NCBI RefSeq assembly: GCF_905147365.1
Contig: NC_056410.1
Coordinates: forward strand, 1,773,501-1,837,500
Source of the DNA: Aricia agestis
Taxonomy: Eukaryota; Arthropoda; Insecta; Lepidoptera; Lycaenidae
Length of the DNA stretch: 64,000 nucleotides
Direction of reading: 5' to 3'
The notes below the pieces were generated by a model, which saw nothing but the letters and a program-made list of their open reading frames with translations, made no database searches and was not told the DNA's origin. Made by a program: the position numbers and the translations under genes. Shown here piece after piece: positions 10,188 through 21,094 of the stretch (within the stretch, counting starts at the first letter, position 1; each line of letters starts with the position of its first letter).

Positions 10188-10757
10188 TAACGCCCACGCA
10201 ACTCAGTTACGCCAAATTTCTTTTATCGCGCGGAAACCGCATATTTTTCCGGGATAAAAAGTATCCTATGTCCTTTCCCGGGACTCAAAGTATCTGCATT
10301 CTGCATGCCAGGTTTCAGCAAGATCGGTTCCGAGGTTTGAGCGTGAAGAATTGAAGATGTAACACACTTTTTTTAATGAAATAAGGGGGCAAACGAGCAA
10401 ACGGGTCACCTGATAGAAAGCATCTTCCGTCGTCCATGGACACTCGCAGCATCAGAAGAGCTGCAGGTGCGTTGCCGGCCTTTTAAGAGGGAATAGGGTA
10501 ATAGGGGAGGGTAGGGAAGGAAAGGGAATAGGGGAGGGTAGGGAAGGGAAAAGGGTAGGGGATTGGGCCTCTGGTAAACTCACTCACTCGGCGAAACACA
10601 GCGCAAGCGCTGTTTCACGCCGGTTCTCTGTGAGCCCGTGGTATTTCTCCGGTCAAGCCGGCCCATTCGTGCCGAAGCATGGCTCTCCCACGTTATGAAG
10701 ACATACGGACACACTTTCACATTTATAATATTAGTAACTAGTAAGTATGGATTAGTA
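10188..10757 (+). repeat. Family E (RTE-type LINE tail, inferred), copy 1, split by a family C insertion
   Basis: Left part 10188-10366 has TTTATCGCGCGGAAACCGCA, TTTTTCCGGGATAAAAAGTA and CCTATGTCCTTTCCCGGGAC. The right part 10694-10757 has GACACACTTTCACATTTATA and ATATTAGT. Family C copy 2 lies between. Related copies: 37301 (minus) and 43691. I associate this block with 3' tails of lepidopteran RTE LINEs; no reverse transcriptase is attached here. Confidence 0.65.
10367..10693 (-). mobile_element. SINE-like family C, copy 2, nested in family E
   Basis: Full-length minus-strand copy: 5' end ACGTGGGAGAGCC at 10693, poly(A) (seen as poly T) at 10367-10374. It interrupts a family E copy, so it inserted later. 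Confidence 0.75.
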
Positions 10758-11267
10758 TAGATATAATAGAATTGGATATTATGGATAGGGGGCCAACAAA
10801 GTGTGTATAAAAACATCTCAGCTAAAGCGAAAACCTTAAAAACAGTAGACTACTGAAGATTTAAGTGACATAATATCAGCTGATCACTAGATCTACATAA
10901 CTATCCTACATTGTGAGCCGTTGTAACTTTTGTTGATATTTGCTACTTATGTTCTCTTTATAAAAAATTACAATACACCTCGAATTTTAATCCTTATTAA
11001 GTTATTAAAGATTAATGTGCCAAATATCAACATGCAACCTTCAGCCTTCAGCTAAAGCATTTTCGCAACAGCCACGTGAAAGTAAATTTCTTTCTTCGAA
11101 ACGAGAAATACGAGTATTGCATCAGTCAAGGACACAATAATACGTTCTATAAATAATATAATAATTGTGAAATTGCGAATTACAAAATACCTCGGTCCTG
11201 TTCGACTCTCACGAAAACTCATAACGGAAGCTCGAGATATGGACTCAATACATCGATATTAATATAT
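10758..11267. other. Intergenic DNA, nothing recognised
   Basis: AT-rich; no exon-like reading frame, RNA gene or repeat end seen. Confidence 0.55.
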
Positions 11268-11591
11268 CCCACCAAAACATGAAATGTAACCTTTTACATT
11301 TCATTACACTGACGGCACGCGTAAAGTGTTTTAATATGTAACGACGCATGTGGCCGATGCTACCCAATAAATCCAATTAGTCGCTGATTATTTATCTTGT
11401 GCTCATTGCCAAGCCACTATAATAATTATAAAATAAAGAAATCTATTGATACATTTACTGAATGTTGATTTAAATTACAAAATAAGTTGAAGGCTTGGCT
11501 TGAATGTGATCTGAAAACTTTTTACGACAGAAGTATTGAATAGCTATGCAATATTTTGCTTGGCTCCTTTTACATTTCATGTTTTGGTGGG
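11268..11591. mobile_element. MITE with 22-bp terminal inverted repeats
   Basis: The ends are perfect inverted copies: CCCACCAAAACATGAAATGT (plus AA) at 11268-11289 and its complement at 11570-11591; total 324 bp, no ORF. A dinucleotide AT flanks both sides, a weak target-duplication candidate. Confidence 0.75.
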
Positions 11592-12206
11592 ATTTCATTT
11601 CTTTTTGAAGGTTTTTTTTCTTTTCTTTTCAGTTATAACTTTTCTATACTTAGCTTAGCATCCATTCCCTATCTCCTTTATATTTTTTCTTTGAGGCTTC
11701 GTTAGTTCTATAGGTGGACAACGTAACGTAAATATACTTCTGAGTTCTGAGTCGATTATTATGATTTATGTTCATATATAATTGACTCTGAAGCTAATAC
11801 TTGAAGGTACTTAGTCATTTTTAGCATTGCCGTTGAATACATAGCAGCACTGATGTAAGCGTCTCGACGTTCCTCGCAGGAAAGGAGCACACCTTATTTC
11901 ATAATAATATGATAACTTAAAACTCCCTTATATATCGAGCGAGTAAGGAGTGTATATCGCAGTACGGATCACATTTATATTTACATCGAATTTAATTATT
12001 GTTTCATTGTTAACGTTGTTATTACTATTTTTTATTTAATTAATACCATTTCATTAAGTACATAAGTACATAACTAACTTGCAGCCTTTTGTACGTCAAA
12101 CAAATAATATGCAGTCGAAACTCATAAGTAGTACTGTTCTTGCAAAGTTACAAACATAAAAAAAATTTATTTTATTTAATATAGTTATTTTTCAATTTCA
12201 GTTTTT
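11592..12206. other. Intergenic DNA, nothing recognised
   Basis: No gene or known repeat seen. Confidence 0.55.
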
Positions 12207-12580
12207 AGGTTTCCCTGCCCAAAGGATGAAAACGGGACTCTATTATTAATAAGTCTTCGCTGTCTGTCGTCGTACATCCGTATGTCACCACTCATCAAGC
12301 TGGTTCTCGAAGACCGCAATAGCTAGATAGTTGCAATTTTCACAAATTATGTATTTCTGGTGTCGTTATAAAAGCTAATAGTCCAATCAAAATAAAATAA
12401 ATTTTTGCTCTATATCCATAATGGTAACACTAAGGTTTTTGAAATTTTCAGAAAATGTTCAATTGTGTTTTAAATTTAATAATTAATAATAAAAATTAAA
12501 TAAACTTATTATTTAAGGGGAGCTCCCATTTACGGTACGGAACCCTATGTACGCCAGTCCGACTCGCACTTGGTCGGTTT
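12207..12580 (+). repeat. Family A, copy 2 (diverged)
   Basis: Same start (GGTTTCCCTGCCCAAAGG), central blocks and end (TACGGAACCC ... GACTCGCACTTGGTCGG) as copy 1, with more substitutions and a broken 3' hairpin. Confidence 0.7.
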
Positions 12581-13051
12581 CATAATATTTCCTTTCATTG
12601 TGAATAAAGACCTATCCGGGTACCAAATTTCAAGGTTCTAGGTCTGCTAGAAGTACCTTAGAATTTTGATGATCTGTCAGTCAGTGAGTGACAAAACGTA
12701 GTAACTTTGACCATCCGTAACTATTAAACTATTTATCGAAATTTCATATAATTTGGAGGTTAAGCTAGTTTTAATACTTGCTCCTAGTGACCGAAATTCT
12801 AAATCCCTAGCTTTGTTAACATCGAAGATAGAGGGGGTATGAAATAGCCGCGAACCGCTTCGAGAAAAGTATGGTACGGCCGTGCCTTTGCTAAAAAGCT
12901 TGGCTGGGGCACTGCCGTGCCCCCAGATGACATAATCGCCACATAAATTTACTAAAATAGCGGTCAATGAGGCTGATGAGGTTTCACTAATATTGGCTGC
13001 TCATGACTAGCCATAATATTAATGAAGGCAGCTGAGCCTATTGGAAAGTAG

Positions 13052-13153
13052 CCCCGCGTTCCACTTATCGTTAAAAACGATCAAAATTCAAAACGCTCAA
13101 ATGCCTCCTATTTTGAGCGTTTTGATCGTTTTGACGCTAACTGGAACGCGGGG
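13052..13153. mobile_element. Palindromic MITE family H, copy 1
   Basis: Ends CCCCGCGTTCCA and TGGAACGCGGGG. An inner palindrome has CAAAACGCTCAAA and TTTGAGCGTTTTG around ATGCCTCCTA. A second copy is at 56455-56534, so this is a mobile family. Confidence 0.75.
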
Positions 13154-13224
13154 ATGGAAATATAGAGGACTGCGAGGACTTACATTATAGGCACTACTGT
13201 ATATTTTGTCAAAAACGTTTTAAC

Positions 13225-13588
13225 GCCTCCGTGGTCTAGTGGTATAGAGCGCGGTTCTTGACTCGGAGGTCGTGGGTTCGATTCTCGCGTTGGAAACATG
13301 TTATTTCCAAGTTTGGTTAGGACAATGCAGGCTGATCACCTGATTGTCTACAAGTAAGATGATCCATGCGTCGCGCGTCGGATGGGCATGTAAAAAGTCG
13401 GTCCTGCGCCTGATCTCTCGCCGTGGTGTCGGTCTTCCGTCCCACTGGGTTACGAGAGTAAAGGAATAGAGAGTGCTCTTGTGTACTGCGCACACACTTG
13501 GGCGCTATAAAATTACTCCTGCGTAGCTGGCCTGGTTTCAATGAAACCGGCCACCGTCACCGAAACCGGTGTGGGGAGTATTATTATT
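13225..13588 (+). mobile_element. tRNA-headed SINE with target-site duplication
   Basis: The head resembles a tRNA: A box TGGTCTAGTGG at about 13232 and B box GGTTCGATTCTC at about 13276, ready for RNA polymerase III. A non-tRNA body follows and the 3' end is a short (ATT)n tail. The element is flanked by perfect 8-bp direct repeats GTTTTAAC (13217-13224 and 13589-13596), so both borders are well defined. The 64-residue ORFs within it are spurious. Confidence 0.85.
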
Positions 13589-13905
13589 GTTTTAACCACA
13601 GCATACATACAGCTACTTTTGTAAACACAAACTCAAGACGACATTTATATAAATGTTCCTCGTTTCATGGTATTGACCATAGTTATAAATGAACTCAGCA
13701 ACATTTGAAATATAGCGATTAGCGAACGAGGGCTCCTGCGTGATTTGGCAAGAGCTCGCATGACTTAGCACTGCAATATGCTTTCATATATCTGGGTAAG
13801 TAGATCGAGTGAGGAGTTCTTACAGTTTTCCCCAATTAGTATTACTTGCCTTATTTTGTAACTGTGCTCTAACTTACGGCGAAACAAAACAAGACTAAGG
13901 AGTAA

Positions 13906-14022
13906 GGGCCTATTTCACCACTTCCTGATAATGTTCCGGATAGGCTATCCACAACTTATTTGACAGATTCTCCATACTTTATCTGTCAAGTTAAGTTGTA
14001 GATAGACTACCCGGCACCATAG
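13906..14022. mobile_element. MITE family N, truncated copy
   Basis: AGGGCCTATTTCACCACTTC at the left end, then CTATCCACAACTTATTTGAC and an inverted partner; the right terminal repeat is missing. Compare 30696-30846 (complete) and 31015-31133. Confidence 0.65.
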
Positions 14023-14026
14023 CTGG

Positions 14027-14156
14027 GCACCGTTAATCAAATAGTTAACTTCGTTAATCGTTAATCCGTTAAATAAAAAGTTAGCTTCGTTAAACGTTAA
14101 AGCGTTGCATTTCGGACGAATTAACGCAAGTTAACGTTAATCGTTAATCCGTTAAT
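14027..14156. repeat. GTTAAYC/CGTTAA motif-rich tract
   Basis: About a dozen GTTAA words, including two copies of CGTTAATCGTTAATCCGTTA, alternate with inverted TTAAC. Looks like the end of a simple-repeat-rich transposon or minisatellite; no borders found. Confidence 0.5.
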
Positions 14157-14272
14157 ATGTGTAATATGACCTTGTAATGACTTATTTTTGTATGAACACT
14201 AACACAATGATATTATCATTGTTTTAGTGTACATACAAAACCTGTTGGTTTAGGTTCTGGAAAAAAAAATTT

Positions 14273-14713
14273 GTTTGTTATTATTTTTAGCAATATTCCG
14301 CGAAAACAACTTCCACCTTTAAGTAAATGAGTGAGTGTACGCATAGGCATGCGTACAGCATGTTGGCAAATCCGTGCAAGGCCCCTCACCACCATGCAGG
14401 TTGAAAACCTCGACGCGCGTTTCGCCCTAACACCGGAGCATCCTCAGGATGTGGACTCTACGAACAACGTCCGTTAAGTGAACTTAACTTGACTTAACGG
14501 ACGTTGTTCGTAGAGTCCACATCCTGAGGATGCTCCGGTTTTGCCAACATTATTGCTTGTGTGGTGGTGGTGTTTGCAAGTTCTTGCATGCGAGTGTACG
14601 CATAGGCAGTGTGGGAGGAGGGAGGTGCTGTACGCATGCCTATGCGTACACTCACTCATTTACTTAAAGGTGGAAGTTGTTTTCGCGGAATATTGCTAAA
14701 AATAATAACAAAC
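14273..14713. mobile_element. Fold-back element with nested palindrome
   Basis: Outer arms of about 85-90 bp (14273-14360 and about 14630-14713) share TAGCAATATTCCGCGAAAAC and AAGTAAATGAGTGAGTGTAC. Inner arms (14432-14539) share CCGGAGCATCCTCAGGATGT and TCTACGAACAACGTCCGTTA. The region between the arms also pairs loosely, so the whole 441 bp can fold into one hairpin. TAGGTTCTGGAA occurs on both sides (14251 and about 14763) but not exactly at the edges. Confidence 0.75.
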
Positions 14714-15090
14714 TAAATTTAAACTATGGATTTCCGCAAAGTAACGCCTGATTCCATTAACTAGGTTCTGGAAGTTAACAGGTTAGGGACAACACAAAAT
14801 ACTTTTATAATTATTGTATTCTACCTAACTAAATTACACTACACTCTTCTTTGTCAACATGCAAATGATTTATAATAACAATAAACAAATCACTATTCAT
14901 TCCATTAGCACCGGCGCTGAGTAATGAAATGATAAAACGCAAACACTGTTTTTCCATACAAACGTACTCGGTACTCCCTGGACAATGCGTCTAGAGTCTA
15001 GACAAATGATTTTTTACACAATATTGGGACCTGTTAAAGCTATGCCTCTATGTTCGATTTTTTGTAAGTTTACTAATAAATAAAAAATAA

Positions 15091-15870
15091 TAGGTTGGGG
15101 AAAAAGTCTTTTCGCATTATAACTAGTATGTATGAACATGTCATAACATCTCTTGGGATTTTGGTATCATTAAAAAGTTTTCATTTTGCAGAAGAAAATT
15201 TCAAATTAGGTAAATGTTAGATTTTCGTTTGTTTTTCTTATCGTTAAAATTTGTGATTCTAATGAAGAAATTAGATACATTTTAAAATTTTATTACAAAA
15301 AAGAAAAATGCAACACAAACCACGAAAAAAATTTGTGATGTTTATGGACCTAATGCAATAGGTAAGTATCTGTGAGAGTAGCACAAATTTGGTTTAAACG
15401 TTTTCAACGCAGCTACATCGTTACTACTTATACTAATTACTTTTTCAAAAATAGCATCAGTTTTGTCCGTAACGTGCATCTTTGATATCAAAGATGCACG
15501 TCGTCGCTCTGGTCGCCCTGTTACGGACAAAACTGATGCCATGTTTTAAAAAGTAATTAGTAGGTAGTTACGATGTAGCTGAAGAACTGGGGATTGACCA
15601 CAAAATGCTTTTGGCGCATTTGAAAAAAGCTAGGTACACAAAAAAGCTCAATATTTGGGTGCCTCATGGGCTCACTGAAAGAAACCTAATGAACCGTGTA
15701 CCTACTCATTTGTAATTCTTTATTACGACGTAACGAAACCGAAGCATTTTTGAAGAAGCTGATAACTGGTGATGAAAATTGGATTACGTACGACAAGAAC
15801 GTGCGAAAAAGATCGTTGTCAAAGGCCGGACAAACTTTACTGCGAACAACTGATGTTTTATAAGGCTGGT
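15091..15870 (+). pseudogene. Mariner transposase relic with internal inverted duplication
   Basis: Starts with a mariner-like terminal repeat TAGGTTGGGGAAAAAGTC. Frame-shifted translation gives EEIRYILKFYYKK, ATQTTKK, VAQIWFKRFQ, FDIKDARRSGRPVTDKTDA, VAEELGIDHKMLLAHLKKA, WVPHGLTERN and ITGDENWITYDKNVRKR, the order seen in Tc1/mariner transposases (helix-turn-helix DNA binding, then the catalytic region). Stops and frameshifts make it dead. Between WFKRFQ and FDIKDA an inverted copy of the following about 80 bp has been inserted, giving a palindrome at 15411-15582. Similarity is lost after about 15850 and no right terminal repeat is seen. Confidence 0.85.
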
Positions 15871-16532
15871 ACCGCCGAGATTTTGTTGTGTGCCGTACGT
15901 GGCGACGCATTGATACTATGGCGCACACATACAAGCCGCGCGCGGTGCCTTTGTATGAAGATAACTTACTTCCCCTCCTTTTACTATGCTACCACCCTGA
16001 CTAACGAGCATTCGCGTGTAATGTATCATTATAGATTCGACTTTGAGCATTACATAGCAAGTTGACTTCACTATCACCGGTCACGTAGCATTGATGTTAC
16101 AAGTGTATCAAGATATTACACATTGTATCATTGGTGACACAAGGTGGTAATGCTCGGTTCTCCTCCCTCACTGATGTGATGCTCGACTCTGTACATTACA
16201 TTACAAGCGAATTCTCCCGGTGCGGGAGCACCATAAGATAAATTCGTTTAATTTTCTACCATCCGATTAAAAAGCGTCTGTACCAACTGTAGGACTCAGC
16301 ATCACGATGACTCGGCAGAATACAAAGAAGAAAAATATTATATAGTGTTGTAATATTGTAACATCATGTTTGTAATACACATATTATTATTAAAGCGAAA
16401 TTACAACATTTCATTTACGAAATTTCAGACTTAAAATCCTTGTACTAAATCTTTGAGATTTTTGAAAACCTGATATTGTTACAATAATTTCAAGACATTT
16501 ATTATATATTTTATTGTTTGCTTTTACAGATT

Positions 16533-17194
16533 ACAGGGTGTAACAAAACTGAGCGCAGGCGAGAGACGGAGGCGATCGATCCTCGGAGAAGGCCGAGGCG
16601 GAGACCAGAGCCAGTCATTCACGACGTCCCGCCTTAGGAGGGGAGCTCGGGGCGTCGGCATGGGGTTGCCGTCGCCCTTGACATCGAGTCCCGGGTAGGC
16701 CACGATGCGCTAGGTGTTCCAGCGCATCGTCGTGGAATGGTGTCCACGAGTTGAGCCTGAAGAGGCAGAGGTGGTGGGGCTGCGGTAGTGTATCACGCAT
16801 TTCCCGTAGTCCCACCTTCAGGAGCAGGAACCCGTAGTCCTGGGTGCGTCTTACGTCCGCACCGGGGAGTCCCACATACCTCGGTGGTCCTCCCCAGGCC
16901 CCGGGGATGCGTAAACGCAATCCCCCAACGAAAAAAAAAACGGTGTAACAAAACCTATACTTTAAGGTGTGTATCTGTTTCTTGTAGAGAGTTCACTTTA
17001 AAAGTATCAGCGCTGAAAGACCAATTTTTTTTCACTTTTGTACGGGCAAGGGCCCACGGGTCACGACTCACGAGTTTCCACATACAATAGTGAAAAAAAA
17101 AAAGTCTTTCAGCGCTGCTTATTTCACAGTGAACTCTCTACAAGTAGCACGTACACACCCTAAAGTATTATCACTTAGTTTTGTAACATTCTGT
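16533..17194. mobile_element. Fold-back family F, intact copy interrupted by a LINE tail
   Basis: Left end ACAGGGTGTAACAAAAC (16533-16549); right end complement finishing at about 17194. Inside, TTGTAGAGAGTTCACT, CAGCGCTGAAAGAC and CACTTTTGTACGG pair with inverted copies in 17080-17180. The left terminus is split by the 392-bp insertion at 16550-16941. Confidence 0.8.
16550..16941 (+). mobile_element. GC-rich LINE 3' end (R1-clade-like) with 13-bp target duplication
   Basis: 392 bp, much more GC-rich than its surroundings, ending CCCCCAACG plus ten A. Flanked by perfect direct repeats GGTGTAACAAAAC (16537-16549 and 16942-16954), the hallmark of retroposition. The 3' end (GGGATGCGTAAACGCAATCC then poly A) resembles 3' ends of R1-clade LINEs as I recall them; no reverse transcriptase is included, so it is a 5'-truncated copy or a derived SINE. 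Confidence 0.7.
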
Positions 17195-17476
17195 ATAAAA
17201 GCATTTTTTATTTTATTGGTGTAAATATAATTTGCCACTTTGTATTAATAATTAAATCAAATGTTTTAAGATGCTGAAATTTATCTTTACATATTAATTA
17301 GAATCCTTTAAAATATTAAGAATACCGCAACAACGTTTATAAGGTAACCGCAACTACTATGGACGCAAGTACGTAACTGAACATAACGTATGTACACTAA
17401 CGACCGCACTCAGACTCATTTAGATTAAGATTTTGACATGAAAACTCCATACTTTTTTTGGCAAACTCTTCATCGA

Positions 17477-17730
17477 TTTTTTTTTTAATGAAATAAGGGG
17501 CAAACGGGTCACCTGATGGAAAACAACTACCGTTGCCCATGGACACTCGCAGCATCAGAAGAGCTGCAGGTGCGTTGCCGGCCTTTTAAGGGGGAATAGA
17601 ATAATAGGGTAGGGGGGGTAGGGACGAGAATAAGGGAGGGTAGGGAAGAGAAAAGAGTAGGGGATTATGCCTCCGGTAAACTCACTCACTCGGCAAAACA
17701 CTGCGCAAGCGCTGTTTCACGCCGGTTTTC
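17477..17730 (-). mobile_element. SINE-like family C, copy 3 (5' truncated)
   Basis: Poly(A) end at 17477-17486 on the minus strand. The element breaks off at GAAAACCGGCGTGAAACAGC (17730), losing the first 75 bases of the family. Confidence 0.7.
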
Positions 17731-17782
17731 ATTGAATTAACTATAGTTCATTAAACGCTTAAATGTCTCCGAGTGTAACCGC

Positions 17783-17905
17783 AGTGCCGGTTTTAGCAAA
17801 CCAGCGCCCCGGGCGCAATTTCTTCGGCGCCCAGGGTGCTGGTAGTGCCAAAAAAAGAGGCGCTTACGGCGCCCCTTTTCGAATACCTTCGGCGCAATCT
17901 AGTCA
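17783..17905. repeat. Family I, copy 1
   Basis: CAGTGCCGGTTTTAGCAAAC, then GGGCGCAATTTCTTCGGCGC and CCAGGGTGCTGGTAGTGCC; partly self-complementary (CCAGCGCCC / GGGTGCTGG). Related copy at 30323. The overlapping short ORFs on both strands are not credible genes. Confidence 0.5.
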
Positions 17906-18394
17906 ACCCAGTCCAGTCAGGGCGCAACCCACCCGTCATAAGTGTGTATTCTGTGCGTGCGCCCGATTCAACGGCGCTGCTGCTTTTCACCGGCAAATTC
18001 ATACATCCGCTGGACATCCGGGTCGCCCATCTCGTCGGTCGTAACTGAACTTGATGTAGGCCGCGCGTCTCCGGCTGTTATGCAACGTCGCCACACCACG
18101 CTAAAGGTCAACCACCGTGGGATACTTATACATTTGTATGTATCAGATAAAGACTGAAACAAGACAACAAACTAGTCGTGAGACTTTCAGAGTAGGTCTA
18201 TGTACACTTATAACTAGTTAGTATATTCAAGTGCAGGGTAAAAGTTTAAAATAAGTCTGACTTAGGGCGCGTTTAGACATGCGCTTTTATTGCGCGTACG
18301 CGGTTTGGGGAAATTTATGAAAAAAAAATTATTTAATTTTGCATAATACCCCAAACGCAATGTGCGCTGAGTACGCCCGCGCAGAAAACGAATA

Positions 18395-18598
18395 AAAACA
18401 CGATATCTTAAAATTTTCTTAATAGAAAAAAATCACATAGATGCATCTAATTTTACGAATTTTTCATATTATATTGCCATAACCGTGCATTAAACTAAGT
18501 TAATATCTAACACATTGTATAAAATTCTATCACTAAGACACTGACCTGGCGGATTTTTAAAATGTTGTATATTTATCGAGCTAATAAGAAAAAACTAA
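18395..18598 (+). repeat. Direct repeat family J, copy 1
   Basis: About 200 bp also present at 20893-21094 in the same orientation: ACGATATCTTAAAATTTTCT, CTAAGTTAATAT, ACACATTGTATAAAATTCTA, TTTATCGAG. Class unknown. Confidence 0.7.
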
Positions 18599-18619
18599 GG
18601 GTGGGTGGGCACCACGAGG

Positions 18620-18705
18620 CGTGGTTAAAGTTAAAGTTATGGCCAAAGTTATGGTTATAGTTAAGGCTAATTCAACTTTAACCTTAACTTTGACCACTAT
18701 TCGGG
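18620..18705. repeat. TTAAAG/CTTTAA fold-back tract
   Basis: GTGGTTAAAGTTAAAGTTAT on the left and AACTTTAACCTTAACTTTGA on the right are inverted hexamer arrays. A related structure is at 31767-31897. Confidence 0.5.
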
Positions 18706-18799
18706 GATTATTTTCAAGTATAAAAATGAGAGGCCGGGCCCGCCTCTCATAGAAAACAAGAAATGGAACAGCAAGAAATGGAAAGGGCGTAAGCGACAA

Positions 18800-19640
18800 A
18801 ATGGTTTTTGTCGCGTAATTTAAAAACCATAAATATATTTCATATAGCTATGGGTTTGGTGGTATGGTTATTGTGTATGCTTGAACTAATCTATGTACAA
18901 ATTTTGGAAGCTTAAAAGCACTCTCCTCTGTTGGCACAATTAGAATCCCTGTTATTATAGAGGTATTTTTGATTAATTATTCTGTGTCATAAAAGTTGAC
19001 CAATAGTGTTATGCTTATGGGTAATTCAAATACATGATGAATACTCACAATGAACTTTAATTTCTTAGCTTTAGTCATTGTTGAGAAAAATCGATATCGC
19101 TGCAGCCAAATTATCAAGACGACGCCTTAATTTAAGGACACATACAGGACACATCAAATTAAGGCTACTACTGACTACACGCTACTGACTGCACTATTTA
19201 CTAAGGCACAAACGGCATAAAGACTTATAGAATATAGAGACACAAAACTCATGTAATCTTAAAATGACAATTTAATTGCATGAAGCTGTGCCTCATTATT
19301 TTGATTAGTCTATTTATTATGCAGTTCAAGATCATCTAGTCTAGACAATCGTCTCTTACGACCGTGTTTACAATATTACATAATGTATATTTACTTTAAC
19401 TAAACGGAGATTAAGTAGTACAAGCTTATTGACTCAGTGCGAAATGTTTTGTAACTTGAAACTCACTTGGCAATGCAAAAAATTAATAAAGAAACTTAGA
19501 AACTGTTCTAATTTCAAACTGATATTTAACATTCTTCTGACCACACAATCTAACTGAGTAATTAACAGACTAACCTAACCTAATCATTAGTAAGCCTAAA
19601 GGCTGAAATATAAATCTCAGGGGTGTCAGTGGCCTTAAGA
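18800..19640. other. Intergenic DNA, nothing recognised
   Basis: AT-rich, no gene or repeat ends seen. Confidence 0.55.
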
Positions 19641-19959
19641 GCCTGTCCACATCTCCACTTTACGACGTCGTCAACGTGGAACGTTGCGGTAACGTGGCAC
19701 GGTACGTTGACGTGATGTTATGACGTGCACGTTAACGTAACGTAAAATGAACGTCACTATAGCAACATTTATGTTTCCATAACCTTGTAAAACTGCTACA
19801 TTCTTCACTACTTATCTAGATCGATATCTAGATAAGTAGTGAAGAATGTAGCAGTTATTAGATATTAAGAAAAAATGTAGAGAGAGATATTAAGAAAAAA
19901 TACGTACGATGTTGCTATTTTTTCTAAGTACGTCGTAACGTGGAGATGTGGACAAGCCC
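19641..19959. mobile_element. Fold-back MITE with 66-bp perfect inner palindrome
   Basis: Ends GCCTGTCCACATCTCCAC and its diverged complement GTGGAGATGTGGACAAGCCC, each followed by ACGTCGT/ACGACGT-rich sequence with repeated AACGTGG words. The centre (19791-19856) is a palindrome with 31-bp perfect arms (starting AACTGCTACATTCTTCACTA) and a 4-base loop. Confidence 0.75.
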
Positions 19960-20892
19960 TATGGGTACAGAAAAAAGGTGGTAATGTGGCCCCTGCATAT
20001 ATATTGCCCCCTTCAATATTTTAATGTTTTAACAACGCTATCCAGTATAATTTTGGTGGAACAGGATGCTCGTGGCATGCTATAATTTAGCACCACACAA
20101 ATCCAACAGAGGCTGTCAAGTTTGACTGTCATTTGATCGAGTTTAAACTTGCGACCGGTGAAACTTTTAATTATGTGTGATTTTATTTTGTTAGTTGTAG
20201 AGCCATGGGTACAGTATCAAATTTTTGACTAATGGGCTATGTAGACTGTCGAGGCTCCAAAGGTGACTATTACATTTGTGATTTTTGCCGTTAAGTTTCA
20301 CTTGTGCAATACATTTAATGTGACATCCCCGGGGGTCACGTTACCATCACTTGATCTCAAAATACCAAATTAAAACTTTCGATTATCCTGCACGAGTTTT
20401 ATTTATTCCCTAATAATACATGACAGTTATTATACTCAGAAATAAATGTATTTTTTTAATTCTAGTTTTATTTCTCACTAAAAAATATAATTGAAACGTT
20501 TTAAGCTAATCTGTAATAATATATTGGGAAAGGCACCACATGCCTCTTATTAAATAAACATTAGCTGTGAATTATGTAGTGATTATCTACAGAATACCGC
20601 GTGAATTGTTAAGTTACAAACTATTTTAACTGCTTCAACAACAACTACGTAACTTGTAATTTTGAACTTGTGAAGTACAACGTTATATGTATAGCGTTTT
20701 CGGGATCGGAACTGCCCCGTGCAGGGTGGGCTGACAGGATGTACGGAAACATCCGAAGTTTAAATTATTAAGGGGGCGTCTAACTCTAAAGTGTCGATTT
20801 TATAATTCATTTTTATACTTGAAAATAAGCCCCGAATTGTTTCATATTCTAAAATTAGATACTACATAATATTTCCGACAATTCGATCTGAG

Positions 20893-21094
20893 CAAAAATA
20901 CGATATCTTAAAATTTTCTCGATAGAAAAAAATCACGAAAATGCATCTAATATTCACGCATTTTTCATTTATTGCCATAACTATGCATTGAACTAAGTTA
21001 ATATTTTAACACATTGTATAAAATTCTATCATTGAGCGATCGACCTAGCGGATTTTTTAAATGTTGTATATTTATCGAGTTATTGAGAAAAAAC
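20893..21094 (+). repeat. Direct repeat family J, copy 2
   Basis: Same blocks as 18395-18598, about 2.3 kb downstream; slightly diverged. Confidence 0.7.

Noticed and set aside
12677..12967. 96-codon minus-strand ORF
   Set aside because: No recognisable domain; the region resembles repeat-derived DNA (GATCTGTCAGTCAGTGAGTG) and has no splice or codon support.
13225..13297. tRNA gene
   Set aside because: A and B boxes are present but the arms do not fold into a full cloverleaf by eye and a SINE body and target duplications follow.
13301..13541. Two overlapping minus-strand ORFs
   Set aside because: They lie within the SINE body.
15342..16065. ORFs of 66-98 codons around the mariner relic
   Set aside because: Frames run across the palindrome and frameshifted transposase; only short pieces match mariner.
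16615..17090. Overlapping GC-rich ORFs on both strands
   Set aside because: They cover the LINE tail insertion and fold-back F; composition, not coding, keeps them open.
17763..18162. Five overlapping ORFs on both strands
   Set aside because: GC-rich repeat family I region; no protein similarity recognised.
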